In this document: in pieces, positions 47,094-60,848 of the stretch
Position numbering within the stretch: the stretch's first letter is position 1
Layout: every line of letters begins with the position of its first letter
NCBI GenBank assembly: GCA_950295325.1
Contig: OX485803.1
Span: 44,657,554 to 44,721,553 of the forward strand
Direction: 5' to 3'
DNA: 64,000 nucleotides
Origin: Polytrichum commune
Taxonomy: Eukaryota; Streptophyta; Polytrichopsida; Polytrichales; Polytrichaceae
Program-made: the position numbers and the translations under genes
The notes under the pieces: generated by a model
Databases searched by the model: none
The model's input: the letters and a program-made list of their open reading frames with translations, nothing else
Told to the model about the DNA's origin: nothing

Positions 47094-48620
47094 GGGTGAG
47101 GTATGTGCCTCACTTCTAAACACAAACATAAGAAAAAAATCAAATTTCTTAAGGAGGGTGATCCATGTGCCTCACCCCAAAAACACAAATTCAAAAAATA
47201 CAATTTTGGTTCATAAGAGTGAGGCATGTGCCTCAGCTCTAAGCACAAGCTTAAGGAGAAATCCAAATTTCTCAAAGAGGGTGAGGCATGAGCCTCACCC
47301 TAAAAACACAAATTCAAAACATAGAATTTTGTTTCGTAAGGGTGAAGCATGTGCCTCACCTCTAAGCAGAAGCTTAAAGAGAAATTCAGATTTCTTAAGG
47401 AGGGTGAGGTATGTGCCTCACCTCTAAGCACAAGCTTAAGAAGAAATTCATATTTTTCAAGGAGGGTAAGGCACGAGCCTTACCCCAAGAAAACAAATTC
47501 AAAACATAAAATTTTGTTTCATAAGGGTGAGACATGAGCCTCACCTTTGAGCACAAGCTTAAGGAAAAATCCAGATTTCTCAAGAAAGGTGAGGCATGAG
47601 CCTCACTCCAAAAATACAAATTCAAAACATAGAATTTTGTTTCATAAGGGTGAAACATGTGCCTCACCGCTAAGCACAAGCTTAAGGAGAAATTTAGATT
47701 TTTGAAGGAGGATAAGATATGTGCCTCACCCCAAGAAAATAAATAAAAAACACAGAATTTTGTTTCATAAGGGTGAGATATGTGCCTCACCTCTAAGCAC
47801 AAGCTTAAGGAGAAATTCATATTTCTCAAGGAGGGTGAGGCATGAGCCTCACCAAAAAAAAAACAAATTCAAAACATAGAATTTCGTTTCATAAAGGTGA
47901 GGCATGTGCCTTACCTCTAAGCACAAGCTTATTGAGAAATTCAGTTTTTTTAAGGAAGGTGAGGCATGTGCCTCAGTCTAAGAAAAAAAATTCAAAACAT
48001 AGAATTTTGTTTCATAAAAGTGAGGTATGTGCCTTGTCTCTAAGCGCAAGCTTATTAAGAAATTCAGATTTTTCAAGGAGGGTGAGGTATGTGCCTCATT
48101 CCAAGAAAATAAATTCAAAACATAGAATTTTGTTTCATAAGAGTGAGGCATGTGCTTTATATCTAAGCGCAAGCTTATTGAGAAATTCAGATTTTTCAAG
48201 GAGTGTGAGGTATATGCCCCACTCCAAGAAACAAATTCAAAACATAGAATTTTGTTTCATAAGAATGAGGCATGTGCCTCATCTCTAAGCGCAAGCTTAT
48301 TGAGAAATTCAGATTTTTCAATGAGGGTGAGGTATGTGCCTCACTCCTAGAAAAAAATTCAAAACATAGAATTTTGTTTCATAAGAGTGAGGCATGTGCA
48401 TCACCTATAAGCACAAGCTTAAGGAGAAATTCAGATTTCTTAAGGAAGGTGAGGCATGTGCCTCACCTCTTAGTACAAACTTAAGGAGAAATTCAGATTT
48501 TTCAAGGAGGGTAAGGCATGTGCCTCACTCCAGAAAAACAAATTTAAAACATATAATTTTGTTTGATAAGGGAGAGGCATGTGCCTCACTTCTAAGTACA
48601 AGCTTAAGGAGAAATTCATA
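47094..48620. repeat. long array, about 25 units of about 61 bp, dimeric higher-order pattern
   Basis: Each unit carries GGTGAGGCA-TG-TGCCTCACC, an inverted repeat with 9-bp arms and a 2-bp centre. Two spacer types mostly alternate: ctaagcacaagcttaaggag with aaattcagattt, and aacaaattcaaaacatagaa with ttttgtttcataa. In places one type repeats twice. Open frames of 60-148 codons running through it are by-products of the repeat. Confidence 0.9.
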
Positions 48621-49399
48621 TTAAAATACGATGGTATTTGAATATTGAATAAGAGTTGGTATTGAAGCACCTATATAAGTAGAAAGTAGAGTCAAAGATC
48701 AGTTGAGGTGCAAAGGAAGATATTAGAGTTATTGGATAGTGGATTGAACGCAATAAGATGATAGAGAGCTGAAGGATAATAAATATGCAGCAATAGGTTA
48801 GATGATATAGTATTAGAAAAACTTCTAAATTTTGGAGAAATAACAATTAGAAGAAGGAGTGAAGAGGTATCATCGGAGAGAAACAAGAAGGTGTTGGAGT
48901 AAGAGTTGCAGGAGTGAGAGGCGCCGAAGTAGATCGGTGTTGGAGAAGAGAGACATTGGAAAAGAACGGCGTTGGAAAAGAGCGGCGGCTGAAAAACTTG
49001 ACCTAACCCTAAGCGGCGTTTTAGGTTAGTTCAAACGTTTATTTTTTAATCTTATATGTGTGGACAAACTTTATATTGGTCTATCATGCACAAATTTAAG
49101 AATTTACACTTGAATTTTTTTAGGTGGGTCGGTGGCACTATTCTACTCATACATAACAATGTTTTTAGTTTTTTAGAAATAAAATAGAATTTATATAAAT
49201 ATTTAATTTAATTTACATAAATATTATAAATACAACTTCAAAATATAATTTATTGTAGTATATATTATAAAAAGATAGTTACATCAATATCCATATTTGT
49301 TCAAATTCAATTCAAGTATTGCTCATTTTAACTTAGGGGTAACGGGAGGTTGTTTATATTATATTCTCTCGTATTTGATATTTACCCTTACATATTTTA
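48621..49399. other. centre of the 3.6-kb element
   Basis: A unique stretch between the two arrays. It has a TATA-like ctatataagtag at about 48671-48682 followed by purine-rich sequence, a stretch with repeated gg-gttggaaaagagcggc (about 48930-49010), and AT-rich DNA. No coding frame supported. Confidence 0.4.
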
Positions 49400-49715
49400 G
49401 AGCGATGAAGCACATGCCACACCTTGTGGAGCCTTGACTGATTTTTTTTCAAGATTTTAAGGGGTGAGGCATATGCCACACCTTGTGGAGCCGTAATTAA
49501 TTTTTGTTCAAGTTTTAAGGGAGTAGGGCATATGCCTCACCTTGTGGAGCCGTAATTAGTTTTTGTTCAAGTTTTAAGGGGGTGGGGCATATGCCTCACC
49601 TTGTGGAGCCATAATTAGTTTTGTTCAAGTTTTAAGGGGGTAGGGCATATGCCTCACCTTGTGAAGCAGTAATTAGTTTTTTTTTTAAGTTTTAAGGAGG
49701 TGGGGTATATGGTCA
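49400..49715. repeat. short array, about five units of about 58 bp
   Basis: Units read ggggcatatgcctcacctt, then gtggagccgtaattagtttt and tgttcaagttttaaggg. They share the GGCATATGCC palindrome core and the tgcctcacc arm with the long array but have different spacers. It sits about 90 bp from the right terminus. Confidence 0.85.
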
Positions 49716-49805
49716 TATTTTAATTGAAATCTATGCGTTTGCAATAATTTGTTCATGTGCACTTTTACATATTGAATCGCACTTTTAACGAAACCGGTGT
49801 TTTGG

Positions 49806-52800
49806 ATCAAAGTGGACTTATAATCTAATTGATCACATGATGATGAATCTAGATGTTGATATTGCCTTAGCTTGGCAATGACGCATGTTGTTGGATCAAA
49901 ATACTATGCATGCATTATCGTTTAGAATATATCCTATGGATGAAAAACCATCTATAACTTTCCCACCGGAAAGTGAAAGTTTATGGCATATGTAACAAAG
50001 GCATTTTGATTTCATGATTTACATGTGTGTATGTAGTGGAAGCATTTGTCACATTCAACCGCAAAGTTCAATATAAATACATGAGTCCATTTTCTAGCCT
50101 ACCATTAGTACGTATACATTTAATTTTCCCTATGAATGTTTCATATACGAGGGCTCTATTTCATAACCACCCACGTGCATCATTTAGGTTTTCATTGAAG
50201 AGTCCACCTCTTGGCGATTTCGATGCAACTAGTACACTAAATATAATAATTAGTGTCATATGGTAAGTTTTTGGCACGGGGGGATCACACCCCCTTACAT
50301 TTTGTAACCACGTGCGATAATGGGGTATTTAATGGGGGAATATTTATGCACCTCTCAATATTTTTTCCCTCCCTATATGTAGATATAAAGCTACTTTGAC
50401 GTATTTTTTAACACCCTATATTTATTTGTAATTGTTTAGAAAGGCTAATTTTTGGCATCATTTTTTTTTAATAAATCGTACAAGCACCAAATAGTAGACG
50501 GAATACTATAGCATTGCAAAGTTGACTATGTGAGCCCTAAACGTTCCATAACATCCATCTTGTCATTTAATCGGTTTCATTTAGTTTTACCAATGCTAAA
50601 CCGTTCAAAATGCCGTTCAAAACACAATCAATAACACTTGGATATTATTTAAAATGTTACCAATAAACATGGAGATAACAAAATATACAAGCTAACATAG
50701 ACAAGTTGTAAAAACGGATAGAACAAAATAAGAAACACAATCAATTATCACAAAACATGATTTTTTGCACAACTATGTACTCCAAAAACAAAAGATTGCA
50801 TTCAAATGAAAGAAAGTTAAATGCACAAATTGAAAACATTTACTTCAATTGTGTTCACAAACACATTCAACCTTGTACCAAATATTTACAATGTGAAGGG
50901 TTAGGATATAACTATGCACCCTCCAATACATGTCAATATCCTCTACAATGTCATGATAAGACTAAAAAATTTAGAGAGATTTGCTTAACACCAATGATAA
51001 CGAATAACTAAAACTAATTGATGGCATGAGGCGGGTAACCTTTGAAGTCTCCAACCACTCCATCAAGTCTTCCTCCAAGGCAGAGTGCAAGGCAAAGCGC
51101 AATCCTCTACGTCTACCACGGTGACGTTGCCAAATGTTGTAGCGCATCATCAATCATCTACAAAAGATTGTTGTAGCAAAAATATAATCAATAGATTGTT
51201 GGCATATTGGACACTACTAGCATTACTATGATTACATAATGGAGTTTGAAATTTTATGTTTGAAATCTTTGAAAGAAACCTATAATTCTAGGGTTGAAAA
51301 TGATCATATGAAAAAAGTTGGCTCACATTTCCGAGTTGATCCGAATATCGGCCTTTCTAGAACTCAATTCCAACCTCACGAACTTTTCTTAATCTCTTTT
51401 TCATCTGAGTAATCTCTTAGTTTCCACGACATTAGTTCCAGTTCGATGACAAAATTGGCCTCTCATGGAATGACACTGCAATCTCTAGTAAGACCTCATC
51501 CTCTGACTACGAAACCACATGTTACACAAAATCCGAATGACACATCTCATCAAAATGTACACATTTTTATAACTATTGGTAGCGACATCAGAACATCCCA
51601 CTTGAGGTAGATGTCTCAAAGAACAAGATACAAGTACAAAATAACCTGGAAAGCATCTCATCTTTCTACGCTCACATTCAGGTTTTGTAACTCTTCATCT
51701 TTCTACATCTCACATTTAGGAGGGCGTCGGAAATCAATAGCATGTCGTAAAAAAAACAGACAGTGGAAGGGAAAAATCAAGGAGTTGGAGTTTGAAATCA
51801 ATTCTTACCACATGCAAGCGGAGCAAGCTGAATCTTTGGCGCTCATGAAACACCTTGTGTGAACGTTATGAAGCAAAGAATAAAACTCCAAAAAATGTGT
51901 CTTACCTACCGCCTATGCGTCACACTTCACCAACGCAAGACCTCCTACCCGAACGCTTCACCGCCTTCACGCCACCGTGCTTGCCCAACCCTAAGCAAGC
52001 CAAGGGCCATTGAGAAGTCACAACATTCCTTCCCCCAAAAAAATCCACAACATTTTCCTACATACTAACGCGTTTCATTCAAATTTGGACAAAATTTACA
52101 CAATTCTTCATCCAAGTAGTCAAACCCATAATTATTCTATTGATCCTACTTCACACATTTGGGGGGATCCAATATCTAATACCCTATTTTTTTCTACTGA
52201 TTATTAAAATGAAGGAATTATTCACCACCCTATTTTACAAATAATCATGTAGAGGACATATTTCCAATGCTATGGTAGATCTAACAAATTTGTAAAATTT
52301 ACCCTCGATGAATTAAATTGACCCTACTTTTTATCTCATGTGGTTTCTAAAATTTCAATAGTCACCTCCCCGTGGTTTTTGGGTGACACTTCTTATGAAC
52401 AAGTGAACAAATATTGTCATGGATGATGGATGAGTTCATCCATTGGCTAAAACCCTACCTTCTGTTGTCAGCAACTTGTAATGAAATGTTGTCATGGATG
52501 ATTGAAATTTGGATGAAAATCAATTGGTAAGTGACAACAATTGTAACATTGTAAATCTATATTGTAGCTTTCTAGCAGCTTGGGTAGAAAATAATTAATT
52601 TTAAAGGTTCCTAAATTTATGGGAAACCAATTTTGTTGAGTATCCAAAAAAATAAAAATAAAACATTCAAAGAGGCCTACAATCACAATAATGCAAGTGA
52701 TATCCACTGGAATCCAACAAAGTAGTATCAAATAACTTCAATAATGTCTTCACGCAACATCGAACCTTGACATACAAGTAAAAGACACACTTTAGGGTAA

Positions 52801-53855
52801 GGAATGTTGGTTAAGAGAAGAGTTTAGGTTAATCGTAGCTGCTTTAGATGAAATTAGGAAAACTATCCATGAATTATAGAAATAACCTTGATGAATGTCT
52901 TATTTATTTTTAATTACTTTTTAATACAACCAATTTTAGAATATATATATATATATATATATTTGGGCTACCTAACATACTTTCATACTTTAATTAATTA
53001 TTAGATATAAAGGTGCCCAAGCTGCTAGAGAGCTATGGAAAATCCCTCCAAATTTTTGCAAGGAATGACAAATAATGTTGGGTGGACATTTAGTATTGGT
53101 GACACCGCAATTTACAATTGGTATTAAGCAAGACAATTAGTCTTGGTATTTAGTGTAGTTTATTCTCATTCAATGCCAAGAAATTTTCAAATCCTTCAAG
53201 AAAGATCATTGATGACCACCAATTGTAGCATAGAAGAGGGATGTTAATTAAGCACCATGCCACTCATCAAATGACCTCGCATTTTGTGCATCAAAAGATT
53301 GCAAGGCCTCTCCTTCGTGCCATAACAATGGTGGACAAATAAAATTTTGGGTATAGATAGATATATGATGAGGCAAGCATTCCATCTTGCAAAACTAAAC
53401 AAACCCCAAAACTAAGCAATGATAGAGGCCCGTTTGGAGTGTGCATCCCCAAATGCAAAAAGGGTCCTTATGTGAGAAAGGCTTGACCCTTTAGGGGTCA
53501 ATGAAAGAAGAAAAGTCATGTATGAAATGTTCTAGTACCTTCCTTAGTGTTGTGCATTGATCACTTAGAAATTTCTTCGCACGGGCTCTTTGAAAGCATG
53601 TGCATGGCGGGGCCGGCCTTAGAATTTCATTGCAAATGATGCACCAATGGAGGTGAAGGTGATCGGTTTTGGTGGCTCTTCGGGTCGAGTAGGAGCATAC
53701 AGCGATTTCCGATCTTAAAATAGCATTTGACCCAACATTCCGGAAGATGCTTATCGGTTTTGCTAGTACTTGTCCGGAAAGATGGCCACTAAGTTACCTT
53801 AAGCTCTTGCATGCATGTTGGGGATTTCATTTGTACGTCGAAGTGGGGTCCCGGT
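49806..53855. other. noncoding AT-rich DNA
   Basis: No gene supported. Copies of the GGGGGG-tipped repeat I lie at about 50270-50420 and possibly 52150-52380. A (TA)n tract lies at about 52941-52961. Confidence 0.4.
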
Positions 53856-54305
53856 GGCGATGATGACGGCCACCAAAAGCATGGCCTAGTAACACCAAAA
53901 TGGGTCCGTTTGATTCGCTCCCCCACACGAAGCGAAGCGAAGCGCAACTTATAGCAAGCATTTTGTAACACCGCTCACCGATATCTCAAACCGATAGTAC
54001 GGATGCATCACCACACTAGAATATAGTGTAATAAAAATTAGTGTGGTCCACAAGATTCATCATCAACCCATATTAAGTGTCTTGTAATATTGGGTGTCAA
54101 TGACAAAGGGTACTATATCATATGGTAGCAGTCATCAAAAGCACGGCCTAACCCCAAACTACGTGAGACTTAGCATTTGGCAATATTGCCCATCAATATC
54201 TCAAACTAGTAGTATGGGTATATCACTACATTGTTATATCTTATTTGGTGTGGTCCACACTATTCATCGTCAATCTCACATTAATTGGTGTGTGATTTCC
54301 AAGAG
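53855..54305 (+). repeat. tandem duplication with about 250-bp units
   Basis: Two diverged direct copies share ccaaaagcatggccta or tcaaaagcacggccta, gatatctcaaac or aatatctcaaac, gtagta-gg, tgcatcaccac or atatcactac, gtgtggtccaca, attcatc and acattaa. Confidence 0.65.
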
Positions 54306-57300
54306 GCAATTAGAGAGGGTATGATCATATGACATTTCTTCCTACATCACAAGTCATGGAGACCACTCTGATTAACATGGTGCACAAAATGCAAATGTTG
54401 AATGTAACATCACACACAATTCCAAACAAACATGTTTGTATATTGGGTACGATCGATGTATGAAAGTTTCTAAATCAGGCATGTGAATTTAACAAACAGT
54501 TGGAACACATTGTTTGCGACCATATTTTCTACTAGTGTATATAGACCTAGTTGGTGGGACATGAGAACCTATGTTTGATTTTTGGATAAGCATAGACTCT
54601 CCTGTCTTGATCATGTACATCTTTTTTATCAATATCTAGGTCATAATCATGTTTTGGTCAAATGTAGGGGCACTTTTGAGTTTAGATTGCTTATAGATTT
54701 TGAGTATTGCTAACTTATCAAGAGTTGTCATCCATTACTATACCTTCTAGGATGATTTTTAAACTCATAAATATGTTCCTAAAAATGAGATTGTATTCTT
54801 CCTCCAAGGTATGTGACTTGACAAACTCTATTTTGTAAGGTTTCTCAAGATTTTTTCAAGAGATTACAATGTAGCTTCTACCCAATCATTTGAAGGCAAC
54901 AAACTCCCAAACTTTCGATCTACGCTAACTCACCAATAATGTTCTCTTATCACATCTTTGTTTATATCAAGTAAGTGACAATCCTAATAGAAGTTGCCCA
55001 TAGGTAGTTGTGCCTATCACTAGGCCACTATTAGGTAAATAGGTTGGTCATTGCTAGGCACACATGCGTTGGGTGATAGGCTTACATAATTCAAAATTTC
55101 TCAAGAGCTTTTGCTATTCATCATCATGACATTCGGATCGAGGTCGGAAGAATCTTAGCATAACTTAATCAAAGGATACTCGGGGAAAGATTTGGAGCCA
55201 ACATCACATGTGTAAGGTAAAGGGGGCTAACTTGTGCAACCTACAGAATTCACTTTACTACATATTGTATTTAGTGTCAACGATTCTATTTGTCTTGCTC
55301 AATACTAATTGCAAACCGCCCGTGTCGTGTAGCCAACACTAAATGTAAATTTAACATAATTAGTCATTTTTTGTGAATCTTTTTTGGGATTATAGATTGA
55401 TGATGTTGTAATTATTGTCACTTATCAAGTGATTTTTCATCCATATTACAATCCTTCATGACAACAATTCATTATAAAAATGTTAGGATGCAGAATATAC
55501 CAAAAGTGGACGAACTAAAAGTAAGTTGGTATGACGCTATTTTTGAACTTATACTTAAGAAGTGTTATTACAAGAATCACCAACTTAAAGCTTGATGATT
55601 AGCAAACTCTCAAGGGGGCTTTTGCAATTAAGATCATGAATTCAAGGACACATAACATTATAGTTGTGTCGGAGTGTTTAGTAGGCCTAAGTAATTTCAA
55701 AGAAAATGTTCTTGGGACAATAGAGTTATCCATAAAGTCCCTCAAAGAGGGACGAAACCATGTGTTTGATCTTTCTTTGAGAAAACTTTCTATGAAGAGC
55801 TCGTTAGTTTGTTGTGTATTGGAGGCTACTTTGGAAGTTGGGTGAAACTTTTGGGACCTTCTCTTTTCACCTCTCAAACTCTAAGAAAATTGGGGTACGC
55901 GCATGTGGCATGTTGTCCTAAATACTAGATTGGCCTATGCAAGGCTAGTTTGGCATAGATCAGATGAAATATGAAGATGTTGGGCGATTATCTTCAACTT
56001 AAGTTGTACCTACTTTCCACCCATCTATTTGTCTATCTATCTATCTATGCCATTGTTGTGAATTTATGTATAGGTTCGATGTCCCATAGGGCATAGTATC
56101 TTGCAATATATCTACATTGCCTATAAAAAGAGATTACCCTAGCCCTATGAATATTTTCATATCATAGTCATAATCAATGCCTCTTTTGTGCACCCACATG
56201 CTACTAGTACGGAAATCCAATGCACCCCCTGGGAACCCACCATCAAAAGTTAGCAGCAACTGACTTGCAGGAAAAACTCTTCATTCATGTTGGCTTCCTC
56301 AAGTTGCCAACGTTTATGCTATCTTATTTTGAAATTTCTTCTCCGATGCAATGTTGTTTGATGTCATTGGATGAGCTTCATTGTGAGGCCATCCTTGCGC
56401 GGAATGGGTCCTTGGCATATAAGTATATGTTGAGATTTGAGAAGCATGTGCGGGGCATATTATCCTATCTAGACTTAACTTAGGTTATCCTTAAGCATAT
56501 CCAAAAAGTTTGTTACATTTTTGCCCGAATGACTTCCGGAAAAATGGATGTAGCCAACCTATGAGCAATAGGTTCGGACATTGTAAGTGGAGGGCACAAA
56601 GTGGTCGGCGTTCAAGGTGCATCGTTTGAGAACAAGGTGATTAGGGTGATTATACGCCATCATAGTTTTCGTTGTCGAGAGGTTGTCCCCTTTAACATGA
56701 TTCGTTAGCTCTATTGCATCCTTTGGAGGATAAGCATTTATTGTTTGAATGGATGGAAACACTACCACGTGGCATGGTGTAACTAAAGAGCCTCTTCAAC
56801 ACTCACGGCCACCACTCCTTTCACTCCGTTCACTCTCTCTCTTCCAAGTGACCTTGTACATTGTATGGCATACGCAATAGCTTGTTCAAGTCTCCAACAA
56901 ATATTTAAGTTAAAGTTTACTTGGTCTCCAGATTGAAATTCACATTGAGCAAAGTTATTAAAAAACATCCTTCAAGGACTAAACCCTTAATTTCATTCAT
57001 ATGTAACAATGCATTAACACACCTTTGATATGTATTGAATTTGGCCCCATATTCTCCAAGCCCAAATTTTTAAAGATTTTCTTTGACACATTTGTATGCT
57101 TTGACAAACGGACAAAATTTCAAGTGAAACAATTTATGGCATTTCTGTATTAATGAATTATAGCACAAAGTAGTCTTAAACACCCTCAACCAACGTTTTA
57201 AGACCCATAATGAGCCTCTTCAAACCTTCAAGGGTCAACAAGGGACCAAATGTTCACATATTTCTTATTAAATGGGTTTAGGTGTAGATTGTTTCATGAA

Positions 57301-60300
57301 GGAGTGACTACCGGTACCTATTCATGTTTCACCTCAAATTCAATTGGTATGACAAAATTGAAAATCGCCATTCAAAAAGACACCATATCTTCACATGTTA
57401 AGCTCCATGAAATATGTGTCCCGCAAAGGCTCACCACTTTGATGGGGAGATAGAACACAATAGTTAATTAGTGTCATGACGTGCCACCCATAACTTCCAA
57501 ACCATCCAATCCCAAGAACCGACGACATTGTGTGGCTTGGGCGGAAGGGTGGGGTCATGGGTCACAACCTTTGGATGAATGAGAAAATTATGGCTACTCA
57601 TAAACGTGCATTCCAAAACCATTTGGTCGAACGTACAACCACTATTTCTCTATTCCCACGTAACTTAGTTGAACTTGGCGAAGACATATTCCTCGGAGTT
57701 GTTATCATTAGAATATCAAAGTGGAGCGAGACTATCTTTGGACCACTAATATTGTCAATGACAAATGGCAAGGGAATCCGATCTATTGAATGTGGATTGC
57801 ATTCGTGAAGTTTCTAAGGTTCGCCACAATTCTCGGTGGACTAGGTTATAAGTGGCGCACACTATTCCGTAATCATGTTGAATGATGAACATTGTGGTGG
57901 TGGTTGTTGTTGTTGTTGTTGTTGAGAATCGGGTCCATTTTGAAACTCTCACACAATTATGTTCCGTTTGCAAGGCTTACGTTGAGTTAACCTTTTTTTA
58001 TACCACACAAATCAAGGATGTGTGTTTTACCTATGGCGTTCTAATGTGATGGGTTTTAAGCATGTAAGTGCATTGCAAAAAAACTGGTGTTGTGTCACTT
58101 GTTTGTTCCACAATATTACAAAATTAATTTATGAGGATTCATATTTTATTTTATGGACCAATAGTATATATATACTCATTTTTTGTTATAAAATTTATTA
58201 TGCATCCAAGTTATATTGAGAGCATCAAAACATTATTTTTCATAGTACATTTCTCAATTCAATATTAGTGATGAAGATAAAATATGAGAAAGAAAACTCT
58301 ATACTTATATGTTTTGCTTTAAGGCTTCACAATTTTTTTGCATCTTGGCCCCATCATTGATAGAAATTCAATATGCATATTAAAAGTGATTTGAAAATAT
58401 GAAATGTGAGAAGGATAGAAATACAAGTAGTGTACATGATGCATAATTTATATATATATATATGAGATTATAGTATAATGATGCGATTAGTTGGAAAGTT
58501 TTCTTGGAGACTTGTCAATCAATACAAATAAACATTCAAGTTTGTTGCGTCATGCTTCTGATGTTATGATTTTAATGGTTAATGAGATGATTTTATATTT
58601 CTTTAAGTGAAAAATAAAAATTCTTTTGTTGGTGGTTTACATCAAGGGTGTGATTCTTTGGCATGTGCATTTAAATGTGATGCACATTCATAATGTTCAT
58701 TTATAATTGCTACCGAATTTTGATATATGCCTCAATTTCTAATCATTTTTTTAGGATAAGCTCATGGTTTTAATTCTCCATGCCAGACACTCCAAAGTTC
58801 CTTAAATTCTTTTCTATGTTTTTCCAAGTTAAATGTTTTGGTGAAGTTATTTTTCATTGTAGTTAGTTTAGCTCATAAGGTTCATTAATGTAAAAAAATT
58901 TAATGATTTTCAAAATATTCATGTGCAAGCTTATGCAAAATATATAGTAGGCTTCCAAAGTTGGTCACAAAAAAAATAAAACTATATTAAGCCATTGATG
59001 AATACTCATACTTTTCATAAATGATGTCATTCAAACTATTTATGCTTGCAAAAGCAAAGCCCAACACATCTCAGCATAATCCTTTGGACTAAGATCTTTA
59101 AAACATATATTGCGATAATGAAGCTTTCTCTGTCATTTGTATGTGTTGGAAACCAATTCAATTTTAATTCTATATGGAGGGTCTCACAAAAACAAATTGG
59201 GATTTTGTTTTAAACTTGAAGTTTGTTCACTTTTGTTGCTTATAGATTATTGTGAAACTTGTCTTTCATGATATCATTGAGTTAATTTTTTCTTAACAAT
59301 CATTAAGCTTATTAATAAAACATTGAATAATTATAACTTTTCAAAATTAGAGTAATAAGAACATCCTTCATAAGCAACCTATCAAATCCACCATAAGCGA
59401 GGAGTATGAGATTACACGGTTGCCATTCATTAAACCTTAATTCGAGAGGTAAATCCTGATTTGAGGAAACCCTAAAGTTCTATCTTTAAGATCTACCTCA
59501 AACAAAAATAATCATAATAATAGGCAATCACTTCTACACCTAAGCATGGTTCAACCTAGCGTTACCTTACTCTACCTCATGCTACTTGACTCTACCTGAA
59601 TTTAACTTGACTTGCATTAGCATTTTTGGAACTACACATGGGAAGCAACAATGTGTTTTCTAAACTAAGTGATTGACAACAACTTGCATGTGCTATAGTT
59701 TTGAACTCTTTATGCAAATTGTCTCGGTGACATAGATGTTAATTGGGTAAGTTGCAGACACATGTTGTACATACACTAACAACTTGGTGTTTTGGGTATA
59801 TTGGCACAACTGAGTATTATTACTCTTAGAGGTTTTGCATTTGAGTAGATACATAATGATGTAGTAGCAACAACGACTACATATGTTTAGCAAATAAAGC
59901 TTTGACAGTCTTCTTGTTCAGAGCAATTTTGTTTAAAAAAAGTATAACGTTGTGTTGGGATTTTTAATATGGTTTAGGATCCCTCCCTCCCACTCAAATG
60001 CTTTGTTGGGAAGAGAACATGCTTTGTTGGGGTGTTGGACAATTGCTTAGAATCTTTGGTTGAATTGGATTTGGAAGATGGCCTTCATGTGAAAATGCCC
60101 CAATATAGTTTTGGTCACTAGTCTTGAATGCAATAGCTAATTATGGCCATGTGAATGTTTACTTTCACCAGTAATTGCATACATTCGATGTTTTAATGCC
60201 CCAATGTTTCAATGTTTTAAGGTTGAGTAGAAACTCAAGGGACTTGATTGTTTTTAAATTTGGGAGCTTATCAATAGAACATTTGTGTGAAAATGATATT

Positions 60301-60432
60301 TTCATGTTACAAAATGAAAATGCAGGCGACAACATTCAAACCTACATCTTTTTCCTCCCAAAATTTATTCCAACTATGCTATCCACATATTCTTAGGGGA
60401 GATGATGGAAATTTCACTTTTATATAATGATA
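54306..60432. other. noncoding AT-rich DNA
   Basis: No gene supported. A 69-codon plus-strand frame at 55636-55845 (GTIELSIKSLKEG) faintly recalls the end of a C2 domain but is too short to call. Microsatellites are (TCTA)n at about 56030-56048 and (GTT)n at about 57895-57921. 58-60 kb is very AT-rich. Confidence 0.4.
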
Positions 60433-60516
60433 AAGAGCAAGGTGGGAATGGATTTTGATGTTTCCCATGATATTATCCTTCGAAAAAACATCAAAATGTA
60501 CTCCCACCTTGTTCTT
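60433..60516 (+). ncRNA. microRNA-like hairpin candidate
   Basis: The 31-nt arms (60433-60463 and 60486-60516) pair with four mismatches across a 22-nt loop; each contains CAAGGTGGGA and ATTTTGATGTTT or its complement. Pairing extends weakly outward through AT-rich flanks. Size and pairing fit a young plant MIR precursor, but a small foldback element would look the same. No expression evidence is available from sequence. Confidence 0.4.
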
Positions 60517-60848
60517 ATTATTGAGAACTTTTAAGGAACAAAATGAAACATTGATCTACCATGTGTACCTATGCTGATTAGGAAGCATTTGTGAAGTTGT
60601 AGTTAGGTTATTGCAACAATTGAAATAAACCAAAACCCAAGGTACAAATTCTCAAGGAAGGTTTTACTAGTGTTTATACATGCATTTGTCACATTATAGT
60701 TCATTAATCAGACAATAGGATTGCTATCTTCACTCTAAAACATCACTCAATCATCTTTTACTCTCCTTTCTCTCTAGGTTTTTGTAAGCTCAATTTTTGG
60801 GCCATCGCTTAGCTTTCGAGCTAAATCCTCTAAGTTAGTGAGAATAAC

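Larger units (their letters stand above)
46191..49801. mobile_element. 3.6-kb TIR element with two palindrome arrays (family G)
   Basis: The ends are perfect inverted repeats of at least 23 bp starting AACACCGGTTTCGTTAAAAG. TTGG directly repeats at both borders (46187-46190, 49802-49805). Just inside the left end, AAAAGTGCACA and TGTGCACTTTT form a hairpin with a 6-bp loop. Two arrays of a GTGAGGCA-type palindrome lie inside, a long one (47094-48620) and a short one (49400-49715), as subterminal arrays do in DNA transposons. No transposase is recognised, so the superfamily is unknown. Confidence 0.8.

Noticed and set aside
47094-48620. CRISPR-like array
   Set aside because: The spacers fall into two recurring types and the repeats diverge; the setting is a eukaryotic transposable element with no cas genes.
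47158-48624. Series of 60-148 codon frames, including a 148-codon one
   Set aside because: All are repeats of the same array unit read through in different frames; they do not resemble a repeat-protein family.
55636-55845. C2-domain pseudogene
   Set aside because: Only a faint resemblance over about 40 residues; no flanking homology and a competing frame on the other strand.
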